From: Pseudomonas rhizophila
GTDB lineage: Bacteria > Pseudomonadota > Gammaproteobacteria > Pseudomonadales > Pseudomonadaceae
Assembly: GCF_003033885.1 (NCBI RefSeq)
Contig: NZ_CP024081.1
Location: 903,401 to 967,400, forward strand
Length of the DNA stretch: 64,000 nt
Direction: 5' to 3'
Shown: positions 1 through 9,820 of the stretch, in pieces
Numbering within the stretch: position 1 is the stretch's first letter
How the letters are laid out: every line of letters begins with the position of its first letter
Translations under genes and position numbers: made by a program
Notes under the pieces: generated by a model
The model's database searches: none
Seen by the model: the letters and a program-made list of their open reading frames with translations, nothing else
Told to the model about the DNA's origin: nothing

Positions 1-10
1 TGGCTGATGC

Positions 11-43
11 ACCGCTATCGCGAGCAAGCTTGCCTCCCACAGG
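11..43. repeat. Half of a REP element at the window edge
   Basis: The sequence CTATCGCGAGCAAGCTTGCC followed by TCCCACAGG is the right arm of a GTGGGAGC-type REP palindrome seen repeatedly in the window. Its partner arm must lie upstream of the window. Confidence 0.6.
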
Positions 44-71
44 TATCACATTGAGTCTGTGAAGCAGCAGC

Positions 72-1412
72 TCAACCGATCTGTTCAGCCCACAGATCGT
101 ATTCGTCAGCGTCGGTCACCTTGCACCAGACCTTGTCGCCCGGCTTGAGATTGCTGCCGTTGTCGATGAATACGTTGCCATCGATTTCCGGGGCGTCGAA
201 GAAGCAGCGGCCCACGGCGCCTTGTTCATCCACTTCATCCACCAGTACTTCGATTTCACGGCCGATGCGCATTTGCAGGCGCGCCGAGCTGATGGCCTGC
301 TGGTGCGCCATGAAACGCTCCCAACGATCCTGCTTGACCTCGTCCGGCACCACATCCAGGTCCAGGTCGTTGGCCGGTGCGCCTTCGACGGGCGAATACT
401 GGAAGCAACCGACGCGGTCGAGCTGGGCTTCGGTCAGCCAATCCAGCAGGTACTGGAAGTCTTCCTCGGTTTCGCCAGGGAAGCCGACGATGAAGGTCGA
501 GCGGATGATCAGGTCCGGGCAGATCTGGCGCCAGTTCTTGATGCGGGCCAGGGTCTTGTCTTCGAAAGCCGGGCGCTTCATGGCCTTGAGGACTTTCGGG
601 CTGGCGTGCTGGAACGGGATGTCCAGGTACGGCAGGATCTTGCCGGCGGCCATCAGCGGGATCAGTTCATCGACATGCGGATACGGGTAGACGTAATGCA
701 GGCGGACCCACACGCCGAGGGTGCTGAGGGCTTCGCACAGTTCGGTCATGCGGGTTTTCACCGGCGCGCCGTTCCAGAAGCCAGTGCGGTATTTCACGTC
801 GACGCCATAAGCGCTGGTGTCCTGGGAGATCACCAGCAGCTCCTTGACGCCGGCCTTGACCAGGCGCTGGGCCTCGTCGAGCACATCACCCACCGGGCGG
901 CTCACCAGTTTGCCGCGCATCGAGGGGATGATGCAGAAGCTGCAACTGTGGTTGCAGCCTTCGGAAATCTTCAGGTAAGCGTAGTGGCGCGGGGTCAGCT
1001 TGATGCCTTGCGGCGGCACCAAGTCGATCAGCGGGTTGTGGTCCTGGCGGGGCGGCACTACGTCGTGCACGGCATTGACGACCTGCTCGTACTGCTGCGG
1101 ACCGGTCACGGCCAGCACGCTGGGGTGCACGTCGCGAATATTGCCTTCTTCCACGCCCATGCAGCCGGTCACGATGACCTTGCCGTTTTCCTTGATGGCT
1201 TCGCCGATCACTTCCAGGGACTCGGCCTTGGCCGAATCGATGAAGCCGCAGGTGTTGACCACTACCACGTCGGCGTCCTGGTACGTGGATACGACGTCAT
1301 AACCTTCCATGCGCAGCTGGGTCAGGATGCGCTCGGAGTCGACCAGAGCCTTCGGGCAACCCAGGGATACGAAGCCAACCTTGGGGTTGGCCGGCGCGGT
1401 AGTGGTGGACAT
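72..1412 (-). CDS. rimO: Ribosomal protein S12 methylthiotransferase RimO
   Basis: RimO is a cytoplasmic radical-SAM enzyme that adds a methylthio group to the conserved aspartate of ribosomal protein S12. The 446-residue protein has the N-terminal UPF0004 domain with three cluster cysteines (about C19, C55, C84), the radical-SAM CxxxCxxC motif (C153, C157, C160, in context [10 protein letters not shown]) and a C-terminal TRAM domain. The open frame extends 22 codons further upstream. I chose the ATG at 1412 because [20 protein letters not shown] matches the usual RimO N-terminus. The gene is divergent from kup, as in other pseudomonads. Confidence 0.95.
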   Translation of the reverse strand: MSTTTAPANPKVGFVSLGCPKALVDSERILTQLRMEGYDVVSTYQDADVVVVNTCGFIDSAKAESLEVIGEAIKENGKVIVTGCMGVEEGNIRDVHPSVLAVTGPQQYEQVVNAVHDVVPPRQDHNPLIDLVPPQGIKLTPRHYAYLKISEGCNHSCSFCIIPSMRGKLVSRPVGDVLDEAQRLVKAGVKELLVISQDTSAYGVDVKYRTGFWNGAPVKTRMTELCEALSTLGVWVRLHYVYPYPHVDELIPLMAAGKILPYLDIPFQHASPKVLKAMKRPAFEDKTLARIKNWRQICPDLIIRSTFIVGFPGETEEDFQYLLDWLTEAQLDRVGCFQYSPVEGAPANDLDLDVVPDEVKQDRWERFMAHQQAISSARLQMRIGREIEVLVDEVDEQGAVGRCFFDAPEIDGNVFIDNGSNLKPGDKVWCKVTDADEYDLWAEQIG

Positions 1413-1686
1413 GTCTAACCTCGGTGTAGGGGAGATCGTCTCTTGTGGAGACAGGACGCTTGACGCGCCTCTGATCAAAAAGTGCGCAATTCTAGCGGTG
1501 CTGGAAGCGCTTGACCAGCTTTATACGGGGAAAAACGACGAGTGCTGCGCTATGCTTCGCGCCGTCCAGCGCAACTGAATCTCTACAGTCAATCATTTGT
1601 CTGTAACAGGAAGTAAGGTGGCCTGGGCGCAAGGTCAATCAGGGTGCTTCTTTCCAGCAGCGCGGATCAGGTAGTGGGAGTGTTGG

Positions 1687-3588
1687 ATGGAGCAGGCAGA
1701 GAGTCAGGTGTCGGGTACCGGGCATGCAGCGGCCAGGCCCGTGGGAATGTTGGTGGCCGCCGCGGGGGTGGTCTATGGCGACATCGGCACCAGTCCCTTG
1801 TACACCATCAAGGAAGTGTTTTCCGGTCAATATGGTGTGCAGGTCAACCATGACGGAGTGTTCGGGATTTTGGCGCTGATCTTCTGGTCGCTGGTCTGGG
1901 TCGTCTCGATCAAATACGTGCTGTTTATCCTGCGCGCTGACAACCAGGGCGAAGGCGGCATCATGTCGTTGACCGCGCTGGCCCGGCGGGCGTCCACCCC
2001 TTATCCCCGGTTGCGTTCGGTGCTGGTGATTCTCGGGCTGATCGGCGCCTCGTTGTTTTACGGTGACAGCATGATCACCCCGGCCATTTCCGTATTGTCG
2101 GCCGTGGAGGGTCTGGAAGTGGCCTTTGATGGGCTGGATCATTGGGTTGTGCCGATGGCGCTGGTGATTCTGGTGGCGCTTTTCCTGATTCAGAAACACG
2201 GGACCGATCGGATCGGTAAATTGTTCGGGCCGGTCATGGTGCTGTGGTTCGTGGTCCTTGGCGGCCTGGGCATTCATGGCATTGTCCAGCATCCGCAGGT
2301 GCTCGAGGCGTTGAACCCGGCCTGGGGCGTGCGCTTTTTCATGGTGCATCCGGGGGTTGGCGTTGCGATCCTGGGGGCCGTGGTACTGGCCTTGACCGGC
2401 GCCGAAGCCTTGTATGCGGACATGGGGCATTTCGGCCGCAAACCGATTGCCCGGGCCTGGTTCGTCCTGGTGTTGCCAGGACTGGTGCTCAACTATTTCG
2501 GTCAGGGCGCCTTGCTGTTGGAGAACCCGGAGGCCGCTCGTAACCCGTTTTATCTGTTGGCCCCAGGCTGGGCGCTGGTGCCGCTGGTGGTGCTCTCGAC
2601 CTTCGCCACGGTGATCGCATCCCAAGCGGTGATTTCCGGCGCGTTTTCCCTCACACGCCAAGCCATCCAGCTCGGCTATATCCCGCGCATGTACATCCAG
2701 CACACCTCCAGCGCCGAACAAGGGCAGATCTACATCGGCGCGGTGAACTGGGCGTTGATGGTTGGCGTGATCCTGCTGGTGCTTGGCTTCGAGTCGTCCG
2801 GCGCGTTGGCCTCTGCCTATGGCGTGGCAGTGACCGGCACCATGCTGATCACCAGCATCCTGGTGTCGGCGGTGGCGTTGCTGCTGTGGAAATGGCCACC
2901 TCTGCTGACGGTGCCGTTGCTGGTCGGTTTTCTATTGGTGGATGGCCTGTTCTTTGCTGCCAATGTCCCGAAAATCCTGCAGGGCGGCGCATTTCCGGTG
3001 TTGGCGGGGATCGTGTTGTTCATTCTGATGACCACGTGGAAGCGCGGGAAGGAACTGTTGGTAGATCGGTTGGATGAAGGCGCCCTGCCGTTGCCGGTAT
3101 TTATCAGCAGCATCCGTGTCGAACCTCCCCATCGGGTCAAGGGCACGGCGGTTTTCCTCACTGCTCGCCCGGATGCCGTGCCTCACGCGCTGCTCCATAA
3201 CCTGTTGCACAACCAGGTGCTGCACGAGCAAGTGGTGCTGTTGACAGTGGTGTACGAAGACATCCCCCGGGTGCCGCCGCAACGGCGCTTCGAGGTGGAT
3301 TCCTACGGCGAAGGTTTCTTCCGGGTGATCCTGCACTTTGGTTTCACTGACGAACCGGACGTGCCACAGGCGCTCAGGCTGTGTCATCTGGATGAGCTGG
3401 ACTTCAGCCCGATGCGCACCACCTATTTCCTCAGCCGCGAGACGGTCATCGCTTCCAAGCTTGAAAGCATGGCCCGTTGGCGCGAAGTGCTATTCGCCTT
3501 CATGCTGAAAAACGCCAACGGCAATTTGCGCTTTTTCAATTTGCCGCTGAACCGGGTGATTGAACTGGGGACCCAGGTGGAAATGTAG
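1687..3588 (+). CDS. kup: Low-affinity potassium transporter Kup
   Basis: Kup is an inner-membrane K+/H+ symporter of the KUP/HAK family. The 633-residue length is typical. The diagnostic [14 protein letters not shown] motif sits at residues 27-40, followed by about twelve hydrophobic segments to residue ~440 and a cytoplasmic C-terminal domain. The ATG is preceded by GGGAG at a spacing of six bases. The gene is monocistronic and closed by a strong terminator just after the stop. Confidence 0.95.
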   Translation: MEQAESQVSGTGHAAARPVGMLVAAAGVVYGDIGTSPLYTIKEVFSGQYGVQVNHDGVFGILALIFWSLVWVVSIKYVLFILRADNQGEGGIMSLTALARRASTPYPRLRSVLVILGLIGASLFYGDSMITPAISVLSAVEGLEVAFDGLDHWVVPMALVILVALFLIQKHGTDRIGKLFGPVMVLWFVVLGGLGIHGIVQHPQVLEALNPAWGVRFFMVHPGVGVAILGAVVLALTGAEALYADMGHFGRKPIARAWFVLVLPGLVLNYFGQGALLLENPEAARNPFYLLAPGWALVPLVVLSTFATVIASQAVISGAFSLTRQAIQLGYIPRMYIQHTSSAEQGQIYIGAVNWALMVGVILLVLGFESSGALASAYGVAVTGTMLITSILVSAVALLLWKWPPLLTVPLLVGFLLVDGLFFAANVPKILQGGAFPVLAGIVLFILMTTWKRGKELLVDRLDEGALPLPVFISSIRVEPPHRVKGTAVFLTARPDAVPHALLHNLLHNQVLHEQVVLLTVVYEDIPRVPPQRRFEVDSYGEGFFRVILHFGFTDEPDVPQALRLCHLDELDFSPMRTTYFLSRETVIASKLESMARWREVLFAFMLKNANGNLRFFNLPLNRVIELGTQVEM

Positions 3589-3595
3589 CCCAAAC

Positions 3596-3636
3596 AAAAA
3601 AGCCCCCGTTGCCTTGTGGCAGCGGGGGCTTTTTGG
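3596..3636 (+). terminator. Intrinsic terminator after kup
   Basis: A 13-bp stem (AGCCCCCGTTGCC against GGCAGCGGGGGCT, one G-T wobble) with a TTGT loop is followed by TTTTT, 12 bases after the kup stop. An A-run on the left side would let it act in both directions. Confidence 0.85.
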
Positions 3637-3664
3637 TGGGCGTGGGGTTGAGTGGACAACAATT

Positions 3665-3777
3665 TGTGGCGAGGGGATTTATCCCCGTTGGGTTGCGAAG
3701 CAACCCTCTGGATTTTCCTGGGTTCATGACCTGTGCGAGTGCTTCGCACTCGAGCGGGGATAAATCCCCTCGCCACA
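3665..3777. repeat. REPIN-like inverted REP pair (GTGGCGAGGG family)
   Basis: Two GTGGCGAGGGGATTTATCCC-type arms in opposite orientation flank about 70 bp, with inner hairpins GGTTGCGAAGCAACC and GAGTGCTTCGCACTC. It sits between convergent kup and the VirJ-like gene. Confidence 0.8.
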
Positions 3778-3813
3778 TTAGGTTCGCAGGGTTCACAAAA
3801 AACCAGCCTCAGT

Positions 3814-5097
3814 TCACTGTTCGGCGTTCTTGTTCTGGCGCTTGTTGATTTCGTCCACCAGGCGCTTGGCCAGCGCCGGATAGTTCTCGTCGAAATGATG
3901 GCCACCAGGTAGCTGGATGGCTTCGCCCACCGCGGTCTTGTCGGTACAGCCACTTTCAGCCGCTTCTTCTACGCCGTAGATGCACACCACTTTGTCGGCG
4001 GGCAGCTTGGCCATTTCCGGGCCCGTGGCGGCTTCGGTGCCGGCATTGCCGAGCCAGCCTTCGACTTCGATCTCGAAGCTGCCGGTGCGCGCGAAGGCCA
4101 GCAGGATGATTGCGTCGACCCCTTGCTGTTCGCTGGCCGGAAGGCGATTGTAGATTGCGGGCAGTACGTCGGCGCCGAAGGAATATCCGGTCAGGATGAA
4201 GCGCTTGGTGCCCCAGACCTGACGGTAGTGCTGCATCAGTTCGGTGAGGTCCTGGGCGCTTTGTTCCGGACTCTTGTGCTGCCAGTAGTAGCGCAGGGTG
4301 TCGATGCCGACGACCGGGTAACCGATCTTGGCCATTTCTTCGGCCACGTCCCGATCCAGGTCCCGCCAGCCGCCGTCTCCGGAGAGAAACAGGGTCACGG
4401 TGTCCCGGGCCTGGCTGGCCGGCACTTCCACTACGGGAATGCTCAGGCCGCCCTGGTCGGTGCCTACCAGGATCTTGTGCAGTTCGTTGTTCAGCACCTG
4501 TGGCAGGTTGATGTCGTAGTTGCTGATGCTGGTTTCAGCGTTCGGTTGATCCCGTACGAAACCGGCGCTGGTGTCGTCGGGGTTGTCATTCCAGGCCACC
4601 AGCCAGTGGCCGTGGGCCGCGCTTTTAGGCAGCAGGTGGGTGCAGCCGGGTTTTTCCAGGGCCAGGTCCACCGAAACGGCCTGGGCCTTGTCGTTCTTCT
4701 GCTCCGCCAGCCAGCGCCAGGCCAGCACGGCTCCGGGGCCGATACCACTGACCAGCGTTGCCGGCCCCTGGAGCTGCTTCAGGCCGGCCTGCAGGGCACG
4801 GCCTTGCAGCATGCAGTCCTTGGGCAGGATCACCTGGACGATCTGCGCCGAGCCGCTGCGGCTGAGGGTCAGCAATTGCGTGTCGCTGAGTTTCTGCTCT
4901 TCGTTGACCGCCACCAGCACTTGGGCGCGGGGCGGGGTGCCGGGAATGATCCGGGTCATGGGGGCACCGTCGACCGGCGTCAGCTGTTCAAGGGTCGGTT
5001 GCGGGGCAGGGCGGTTCCAGTACCAGTAACCGCCACCGAGAATCACCGCCACCACCAGCAGGGTGGCCACTACGTATCGCCAGGAGCGTTGCATCAT
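3814..5097 (-). CDS. AcvB/VirJ-family hydrolase, probable alanyl-phosphatidylglycerol hydrolase
   Basis: The 427-residue protein has an N-terminal membrane anchor (residues ~8-27) and a C-terminal VirJ alpha/beta-hydrolase domain from about residue 230. Visible motifs are FLSGDGGW (~237-244), a GYSFG nucleophile elbow with Ser ~306, and a late GGHHFDENY (His ~400/401). Its start overlaps the mprF stop, so the two are translationally coupled. In P. aeruginosa the neighbour of the alanyl-PG synthase (PA0919) is a periplasmic alanyl-PG hydrolase. By family and context this protein probably removes alanine from aminoacylated phospholipid. The exact substrate is inferred. Confidence 0.8.
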   Translation of the reverse strand: MMQRSWRYVVATLLVVAVILGGGYWYWNRPAPQPTLEQLTPVDGAPMTRIIPGTPPRAQVLVAVNEEQKLSDTQLLTLSRSGSAQIVQVILPKDCMLQGRALQAGLKQLQGPATLVSGIGPGAVLAWRWLAEQKNDKAQAVSVDLALEKPGCTHLLPKSAAHGHWLVAWNDNPDDTSAGFVRDQPNAETSISNYDINLPQVLNNELHKILVGTDQGGLSIPVVEVPASQARDTVTLFLSGDGGWRDLDRDVAEEMAKIGYPVVGIDTLRYYWQHKSPEQSAQDLTELMQHYRQVWGTKRFILTGYSFGADVLPAIYNRLPASEQQGVDAIILLAFARTGSFEIEVEGWLGNAGTEAATGPEMAKLPADKVVCIYGVEEAAESGCTDKTAVGEAIQLPGGHHFDENYPALAKRLVDEINKRQNKNAEQ

Positions 5098-7742
5098 CAG
5101 CGTTTCACCAATCCAGTCAGGCCGCCTGCAATCAGGGCGGCGGTATCGGCCAGAGCTACCAGCGGATCGAGTCCGGCGGGCACGGCCATGTAACGAGGTT
5201 CCCAGTCAGGCTGGAATTTATCTTTGAAACGGCGCAGGCCCTGGAAGTTGTAGAGCTGTTCGCCACGGCGGAACACCATCGAACCCAGACGCTGGGTCAG
5301 CGGTGCGCCGCGTCGCGGTTGCAGGCCCGACAGGGGGACCATTCCGAGGCTGAAGCGGGCATAGTCATGGGCTTTGTAATGCTGAATCAGCCCGACCATC
5401 ATGAATTCCATGGTCAGTTTCGGGGCGTCGGGATGGGCGCGCATCAGATCGAGGCTGGCCAATTCATGGCTGTGCGTCTCCAGCAGATTGGCGAACGCCA
5501 CCGGGCGGCCTTCGAAACGAATCACTGCGATGCGGAAATGCTTGAGGTAGTCATCGCTGAAGCGGCCAAGTGAAAAGCCTTTTTCCCGCACGTTCTTGCC
5601 GGTCAGCCAGGCGTCGGAAATGACCTTCAGCTCATCCATCGGCGCCTGGCCCGGTTCGTGGATCTCCAGCGACAGGCCGTCCCGGGTACCGCGGTTCCAG
5701 GTGTAGCGCAAGTCCTTCATCTCTTTGCCCTTGGCTTCGAGATCGAAATGCTTGAGGTCGACCCGTGCTTCTTCACCCAGCTTGATCGCGGTCAGTCCGA
5801 TGTCCATGTAATACGGCAGGTTCTCGGCGCGAACCTGATAGAACACCGGGCGCGCATGATGGATATCGCAAAGGTCGCGGAACTGCCAGATCATTTCTGC
5901 GCGTTGCTGGGTAGGGCCGATCGGGTCGTACAATGCCACCAGACTGCGGCCACGGCGGGCATACATCAGAAATGCTTCGTCATTGGGATGAAACAGCAAT
6001 GCCTTGTCACCGGTCAGGGCCAGGCCGCCGTCGGGTTGTGAAGAGGCCATGAGAATCTTTTTGGCTCGCTCCAGTTCTTCTGCCGCCGGCAGCTGGATCA
6101 CCGGGCGGGCGGTACGCAGCAGCCAGGTAAGGGACACCACCACCAGCAGCACCGCCGCGCCCAGCAGTGAGCGCAGACCACGAGGTGCGTCGGCATCGAG
6201 GGTGAATTGCCACCACAGTTCATGGCTGTAGGGCACGTCCTGGTATGCAAACAGCAGCAGCCAGATTGACGCGCCGAGCACGCATAGGCTGGCAATCAGA
6301 AACAGCGGCGAAAATGGCAACTCGGTCAGGCGACTCGGACGATAAAACGAACGCCGGAACACCGCCAACAAGCTGGCCGTCAGCGTCAGCAGCGTGGCCT
6401 CTTCCCAATCGAAGCCCTTGAGCAGTGAGAGCAGGGCGCCCACCAACAGTAAAACGGTGGTCAGCATCCAGGCAGCAGACAAGCGACGGCGCAGACCCTG
6501 GGCGAGCAACAGGCACAACACGCCCACAAGGCTGGCGCCCAGGTGCGAGGCGTCCACCAGCCGATGAGGGATCAGGAAACCAATGTGCTCCAGGCGAGTA
6601 TCGATTTCCGGGGTCACGCCGGAAAACAGCAGCACCACGCCCGAGAGGAACACCAGCACCGCCAGGATCGGCGCCGCCAGGCCCGACGCTACCCGCAGGG
6701 ACTGGCGGGCCTGGAACAGCCGTTGCGCCTCATTGATCAGCAACAAAACACAGGCCACCAGCATCGGCAGCAGGACATAGATCAAGCGATACAAAAGCAG
6801 GGCGGCGGCCAAAGGCGCGGCCCCCAGTTTGTCGGCGAAGGCCGCCAGCAGGATCGCTTCGAACACCCCGACCCCGCCCGGTACATGACTGAGTACGCCG
6901 GCTGCCAGCGCCAACAGGTACACCAGCAGGAATGCGCCGAACGGTGGTGTTTCGGGCAACAACAAGTACAGCACCGTGGCGGCCGCCGCGACATCCAGCG
7001 TGGTGATGATCAGTTGCAGGAGCGTCAAGCGTCGGCCCGGCAGGCGCAGGGTGCGGCGTCCGGCCTTGATCAGCAGGCTGTCCCGATAGGGCTGTTCTGG
7101 CAGGCGCCGACGGTAGATGCCGATAGCCAGCGCACAGGTGAGCAGCAGCACCGCCACGCAGATCGCTCCCAGCCAGGTGGCCGGCAAGTGCAGGGCGGCG
7201 GAAGCGGCGGGCAGATCACTGAGGGTTGCCAGGGCCGCCAGCGGCGGCAGTGCACAGCCCAGGGATAGGCTGGCGAACAGGGTCATGTGGGCGACGTCCG
7301 TCGCGCTCAGGCCATGGCGGGCATACAGCCGGTAGCGAACCGAGCCCCCCGACAATAACGAGAGCCCGATGGCGTTGCCGATGGCAAAAGCGCTGAATCC
7401 GCCCAGGACCAGCGTTTTTGCGGGCAATTTCACACCGGCATAACGGCTGGCGGACCATTCATAGCCCAGCAAGATGACGAATCCGACGACCGTCGCGGCG
7501 ACTGCGCCGAGCAGGGCTGAGCGCGGCACCTGCATGATCGAGTCGTGCAGAGCGTACAGATCGAGCTCGCTCAGCAGGTGGCGACAGGCAATCAATGCAA
7601 GGGCGAACAACAACAGTGTGACGGCGAGGCCGATAGGCTGACGGTACTGGCTGATACGCTCCAGCCAGCGCAAGCGCCCGGCCTTGATCGGTTGTACCGC
7701 AGTAACAGTGTCTTGTGGGGCAGTCGAGTGAGCGCGCATCAA
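5097..7742 (-). CDS. mprF: MprF-type aminoacyl-phosphatidylglycerol synthase/flippase
   Basis: This inner-membrane enzyme transfers an aminoacyl group from aminoacyl-tRNA (alanine in the P. aeruginosa homologue) to phosphatidylglycerol and flips the product. That lowers the negative surface charge and affects tolerance to cationic peptides. The 881-residue protein has an N-terminal polytopic region of about fourteen hydrophobic segments (residues ~35-545) and a C-terminal DUF2156/GNAT-like synthase domain (~560-870). It overlaps the downstream VirJ-like hydrolase by a few bases, so synthesis and turnover are encoded together. Alanine versus lysine specificity cannot be read from the sequence alone. 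Confidence 0.93.
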   Translation of the reverse strand: MMRAHSTAPQDTVTAVQPIKAGRLRWLERISQYRQPIGLAVTLLLFALALIACRHLLSELDLYALHDSIMQVPRSALLGAVAATVVGFVILLGYEWSASRYAGVKLPAKTLVLGGFSAFAIGNAIGLSLLSGGSVRYRLYARHGLSATDVAHMTLFASLSLGCALPPLAALATLSDLPAASAALHLPATWLGAICVAVLLLTCALAIGIYRRRLPEQPYRDSLLIKAGRRTLRLPGRRLTLLQLIITTLDVAAAATVLYLLLPETPPFGAFLLVYLLALAAGVLSHVPGGVGVFEAILLAAFADKLGAAPLAAALLLYRLIYVLLPMLVACVLLLINEAQRLFQARQSLRVASGLAAPILAVLVFLSGVVLLFSGVTPEIDTRLEHIGFLIPHRLVDASHLGASLVGVLCLLLAQGLRRRLSAAWMLTTVLLLVGALLSLLKGFDWEEATLLTLTASLLAVFRRSFYRPSRLTELPFSPLFLIASLCVLGASIWLLLFAYQDVPYSHELWWQFTLDADAPRGLRSLLGAAVLLVVVSLTWLLRTARPVIQLPAAEELERAKKILMASSQPDGGLALTGDKALLFHPNDEAFLMYARRGRSLVALYDPIGPTQQRAEMIWQFRDLCDIHHARPVFYQVRAENLPYYMDIGLTAIKLGEEARVDLKHFDLEAKGKEMKDLRYTWNRGTRDGLSLEIHEPGQAPMDELKVISDAWLTGKNVREKGFSLGRFSDDYLKHFRIAVIRFEGRPVAFANLLETHSHELASLDLMRAHPDAPKLTMEFMMVGLIQHYKAHDYARFSLGMVPLSGLQPRRGAPLTQRLGSMVFRRGEQLYNFQGLRRFKDKFQPDWEPRYMAVPAGLDPLVALADTAALIAGGLTGLVKR

Positions 7743-7853
7743 TCACCTCTTGAACTATGCGCGACAGGATGGGGGCAACCCGCTCAGTTACCAATCCCTG
7801 CCGAAAAAAATAATTACAAAATATTTGTCATGAAAGCTTTTTTCGACAGGCAC

Positions 7854-7885
7854 AAAAAAGGCCACTCTTTCGAGTAGCCTTTTTT
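7854..7885 (-). terminator. Intrinsic terminator of the first initiator tRNA gene
   Basis: Read on the minus strand, AAGGCTACTC pairs with GAGTGGCCTT around a short loop and is followed by a T-run, directly 3' of the tRNA. Confidence 0.85.
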
Positions 7886-7891
7886 GATGTT

Positions 7892-7968
<77 letters not shown>

Positions 7969-7981
7969 TCTGTGTGGCGGC

Positions 7982-8009
7982 ATTCTACAGGCGAACGCCT
8001 GAGTGTCAA
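7982..8009 (-). promoter_or_regulatory. Sigma-70 promoter of the first initiator tRNA
   Basis: On the minus strand TTGACA (8009-8004) and TAGAAT (7987-7982) are separated by 16 bp, about 14 bp upstream of the tRNA. Confidence 0.8.
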
Positions 8010-8184
8010 CCGTTAAAAGGTGGTGAGGTCAAATAAACGGCCAATTCGTCGCCAACCGAGCTAAACACAAGAAATCAAAAGGAAATTGTCCTACAAGCAG
8101 GCAGTCTGCATTGCGTCGCCGTGGGGTTGGGCGAGGTTCGCAGGTCTTCTCTTCACGGCGCCTTGCTCAAAAACAAACGGCCAC

Positions 8185-8215
8185 AAAAAAGGCCACTCTT
8201 TCGAGTAGCCTTTCT
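8185..8215 (-). terminator. Intrinsic terminator of the second initiator tRNA gene
   Basis: Same stem as copy 1, with the T-run interrupted (minus strand, AAGAAA opposite strand). It lies directly 3' of the second tRNA. Confidence 0.8.
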
Positions 8216-8222
8216 TGATGTT

Positions 8223-8299
<77 letters not shown>

Positions 8300-8312
8300 T
8301 CTGTGTGGCGGC

Positions 8313-8340
8313 ATTCTACAGAGGATCGGCTGGCTGTCAA
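8313..8340 (-). promoter_or_regulatory. Sigma-70 promoter of the second initiator tRNA
   Basis: On the minus strand TTGACA (8340-8335) and TAGAAT (8318-8313) are separated by 16 bp, the same geometry as copy 1. Confidence 0.8.
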
Positions 8341-8516
8341 CCCTGGCGCCAGGAAAATCTGTTCAGCTTCAATTGCTTAGCCTAAGTCCTGGGCATTGTG
8401 ACAGCGCTGTGACGCAAGCCTGGCAAGGGCTGGCGCTCTATTGGACGCTTCGCTGCGATTGAAGAAATAAATTCACGTAGGCTTTTTCCAGCCGCAGTGA
8501 AGGATCTTTTCAACTA

Positions 8517-8532
8517 CTGGTGCTATATACAG
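8517..8532 (+). promoter_or_regulatory. LexA box of dinB
   Basis: CTGGTGCTATATACAG fits CTG-N10-CAG with an AT-rich core and flanking TA on the left, close to the gamma-proteobacterial SOS consensus. It ends 49 bp before the dinB start. Confidence 0.85.
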
Positions 8533-8581
8533 TTGTCGGTGCGATACTGGCGTCCCGACTTGTCGCACATCCGCTTCTCTT

Positions 8582-9643
8582 ATGACGCAACGCAAAATCA
8601 TCCACGTCGACTGTGACTGCTTCTACGCCGCTATCGAGATGCGCGATGACCCGCGGCTGGCTGGCAAACCCCTGGCGGTCGGTGGTTCGGCGGACCGGCG
8701 CGGAGTCATCGCGACCTGTAACTACGAGGCCCGGGCCTACGGTGTGCGTTCGGCCATGTCATCCGGACACGCCTTGAAGCTCTGCCCCGACTTGACCATC
8801 GTCAAGCCGCGGATGGACGCCTATCGGGAGGCGTCGAAGGAAATTCATACGATCTTCAGCGATTACACTGACTTGATCGAGCCGCTGTCCCTGGATGAGG
8901 CCTACCTGGATGTCTCCGCAAGTGCCCATTTCGGTGGGAGTGCCACCCGCATCGCCCAGGACATTCGGCGGCGGGTTTCCAATCAACTGCACATCACGGT
9001 GTCCGCCGGCGTCGCTCCCAACAAGTTTCTGGCCAAGATCGCCAGCGATTGGAAAAAGCCCAACGGCTTGTTCGTCATTACCCCGGATCAGGTCGAAGAC
9101 TTCGTTTCGGCCCTGCCGGTGAGCAAGCTGCATGGGGTGGGTAAAGTGACCGCCGACAAACTGAACAGGCTCGGCATTGTCGATTGCCTGCAGTTGCGTC
9201 AATGGGACAAGCTGGCGCTGGTGCGCGAATTCGGCAGTTTCGGTGAGCGCCTCTGGAGCCTGGCCCGTGGGATTGATGAGCGTCTGGTGCACAATGACAG
9301 CCGTAGACAGTCCATCAGTGTGGAAAACACCTACGACGTCGATCTGCCTGATCTGACAAGCTGCCTCGATAAACTGCCGGAGCTGATGCAGTCCCTGAGT
9401 GGGCGCATCGCCCGGATCGACAGTAGTTATCGACCGGGCAAGCCGTTCGTCAAAGTGAAATTCCATGACTTCACCCAGACCACCCTGGAGCAGGCCGGGG
9501 CAGGGCGCGATCTGGGCAGTTACCAGTTGCTATTGACCCAGGCATTCAACCGCGGCGGCAAGCCGGTGCGTTTGTTGGGGATAGGGGTACGGCTGGAGGA
9601 TCTGCGAGGCGGGTTTGAGCAGTTGGAATTGTTTGAGCGGTGA
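8582..9643 (+). CDS. dinB: DNA polymerase IV
   Basis: This Y-family translesion polymerase is SOS-induced. The 353-residue protein has the catalytic acidic residues D10 and D12 (HVDCDCFYA) and D105/E106 (LSLDEAYLDV), the little-finger domain in the C-terminal third, and a terminal QLELF beta-clamp-binding peptide. A LexA box lies just upstream. There is no strong Shine-Dalgarno before the ATG, but the N-terminus MTQRKIIHVD is standard for the family. Confidence 0.96.
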   Translation: MTQRKIIHVDCDCFYAAIEMRDDPRLAGKPLAVGGSADRRGVIATCNYEARAYGVRSAMSSGHALKLCPDLTIVKPRMDAYREASKEIHTIFSDYTDLIEPLSLDEAYLDVSASAHFGGSATRIAQDIRRRVSNQLHITVSAGVAPNKFLAKIASDWKKPNGLFVITPDQVEDFVSALPVSKLHGVGKVTADKLNRLGIVDCLQLRQWDKLALVREFGSFGERLWSLARGIDERLVHNDSRRQSISVENTYDVDLPDLTSCLDKLPELMQSLSGRIARIDSSYRPGKPFVKVKFHDFTQTTLEQAGAGRDLGSYQLLLTQAFNRGGKPVRLLGIGVRLEDLRGGFEQLELFER

Positions 9644-9675
9644 GGCTGCCACTTACATGAAGGCTTTGCCGGCTC

Positions 9676-9810
9676 TTGTGGCGAGGGAGCTTGCTCCCGC
9701 TGGGCTGCGCAGCAGCCCCAGAAACAGTTGATTCAACTTATCTGGCACACCGAGGTGGCAGGCTTGAGGGCCGCTGCGCGCCCCAGCGGGAGCAAGCTCC
9801 CTCGCCACAA
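9676..9810. repeat. REPIN-like inverted REP pair (GTGGCGAGGGAGCTTGC family)
   Basis: Arms TTGTGGCGAGGGAGCTTGCT and its reverse complement flank about 95 bp between convergent dinB and a lipoprotein gene. Confidence 0.8.
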
Positions 9811-9820
9811 GGTTTTGCTG

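Noticed and set aside
222..1418. Long plus-strand ORF (398 aa) opposite rimO
   Set aside because: It is antisense to a clear RimO coding sequence, rich in His/Gln/Val-Glu blocks typical of reversed GC-rich codons, and has no domain or ribosome site.
1639..2721. Minus-strand ORF (360 aa) opposite kup
   Set aside because: Composition is highly His/Gln/Arg-rich and it is fully antisense to kup. It is a shadow of GC-rich third positions.
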